In this document: positions 63,919-64,000 of the stretch, one piece after another
Layout: each line of letters opens with the position of its first letter
Position numbering within the stretch: the stretch's first letter is position 1
From: Eublepharis macularius
Taxonomy: Eukaryota > Chordata > Lepidosauria > Squamata > Eublepharidae
Assembly (NCBI RefSeq): GCF_028583425.1
Contig: NC_072790.1
Coordinates: 157,784,397 to 157,848,396, forward strand
Length of the DNA stretch: 64,000 nt
Reading direction: 5' to 3'
The notes under the pieces: generated by a model
The model's input: the letters and a program-made list of their open reading frames with translations, nothing else
Databases searched by the model: none
Told to the model about the DNA's origin: nothing
Position numbers and translations under genes: made by a program

Positions 63919-64000
63919 GCATTTCATAATGTATAAGTCTGAACCTTCTGCCTGTTGCATGTAAACTAATTTTCACTAGAGTTATGCTGTATTTGCTATG

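Overview
The window is vertebrate nuclear DNA, almost certainly from a squamate reptile (lizard or snake). It contains tRNA-derived Sauria SINEs with a BovB-type tail, BovB LINEs, 5S-rRNA-derived SINEs, young L1s, a Penelope-like element (PLE), and L2- and CR1-type LINEs. A gekkotan lizard is possible from the style of the repeats, but that is a weak guess. No bacterial or viral gene organisation is present.

One host gene is visible: EFCAB2 (DRC8, EF-hand subunit of the ciliary nexin-dynein regulatory complex), on the + strand. Seven coding exons (4652-4685, 35291-35375, 40681-40753, 57798-57877, 60649-60691, 60782-60848, 63803-63918) join in phase with GT-AG junctions. They give 498 coding bases, that is 165 codons plus a stop. 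Introns are about 30.6, 5.3, 17.0, 2.8, 0.09 and 3.0 kb. Everything else is intron, about 4.6 kb of upstream flank, and transposable elements.

Layout: 1-4.6 kb is upstream flank with a decayed CR1-like retroposon. At 4.6-35.3 kb is intron 1, with a 2.9-kb PLE that ends in a giant inverted repeat (6499-9399), foldback MITEs, a solo LTR (14461-15251), a hAT nested in a Sauria SINE (16773-17643), a young L1 with a 908-codon ORF2 reading frame nested in an L2 (20528-24022), two I-group/Vingi-like LINE copies, an ORF1-only L1 nested in a hAT (28261-30111), and a hAT with internal tandem repeats (34264-34993). At 35.4-40.7 kb is intron 2, with LINE tails and small hATs. At 40.8-57.8 kb is intron 3, with a BovB into which a solo LTR, a 5S SINE and an L1 tail were inserted, a second BovB, SINEs, and a decayed PIF/Harbinger transposase. 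At 57.9-63.9 kb are introns 4-6, with a CpG-rich hAT, a foldback element and L2/PLE tails.

Many element boundaries were fixed by reading target-site duplications (TSDs). The points most worth following are: (1) three GGCC-ended foldback MITEs, two with exact 3-bp TSDs and one of those backed by a paralogous empty site in the window; (2) five PLE-derived inverted dimers, one carrying an RT plus GIY-YIG reading frame of about 585 codons; (3) an ORF2-less L1 with a 19-bp TSD; (4) two solo LTRs with TATA boxes and 5-bp TSDs. All family names come from memory of the sequences and were not checked against a database.
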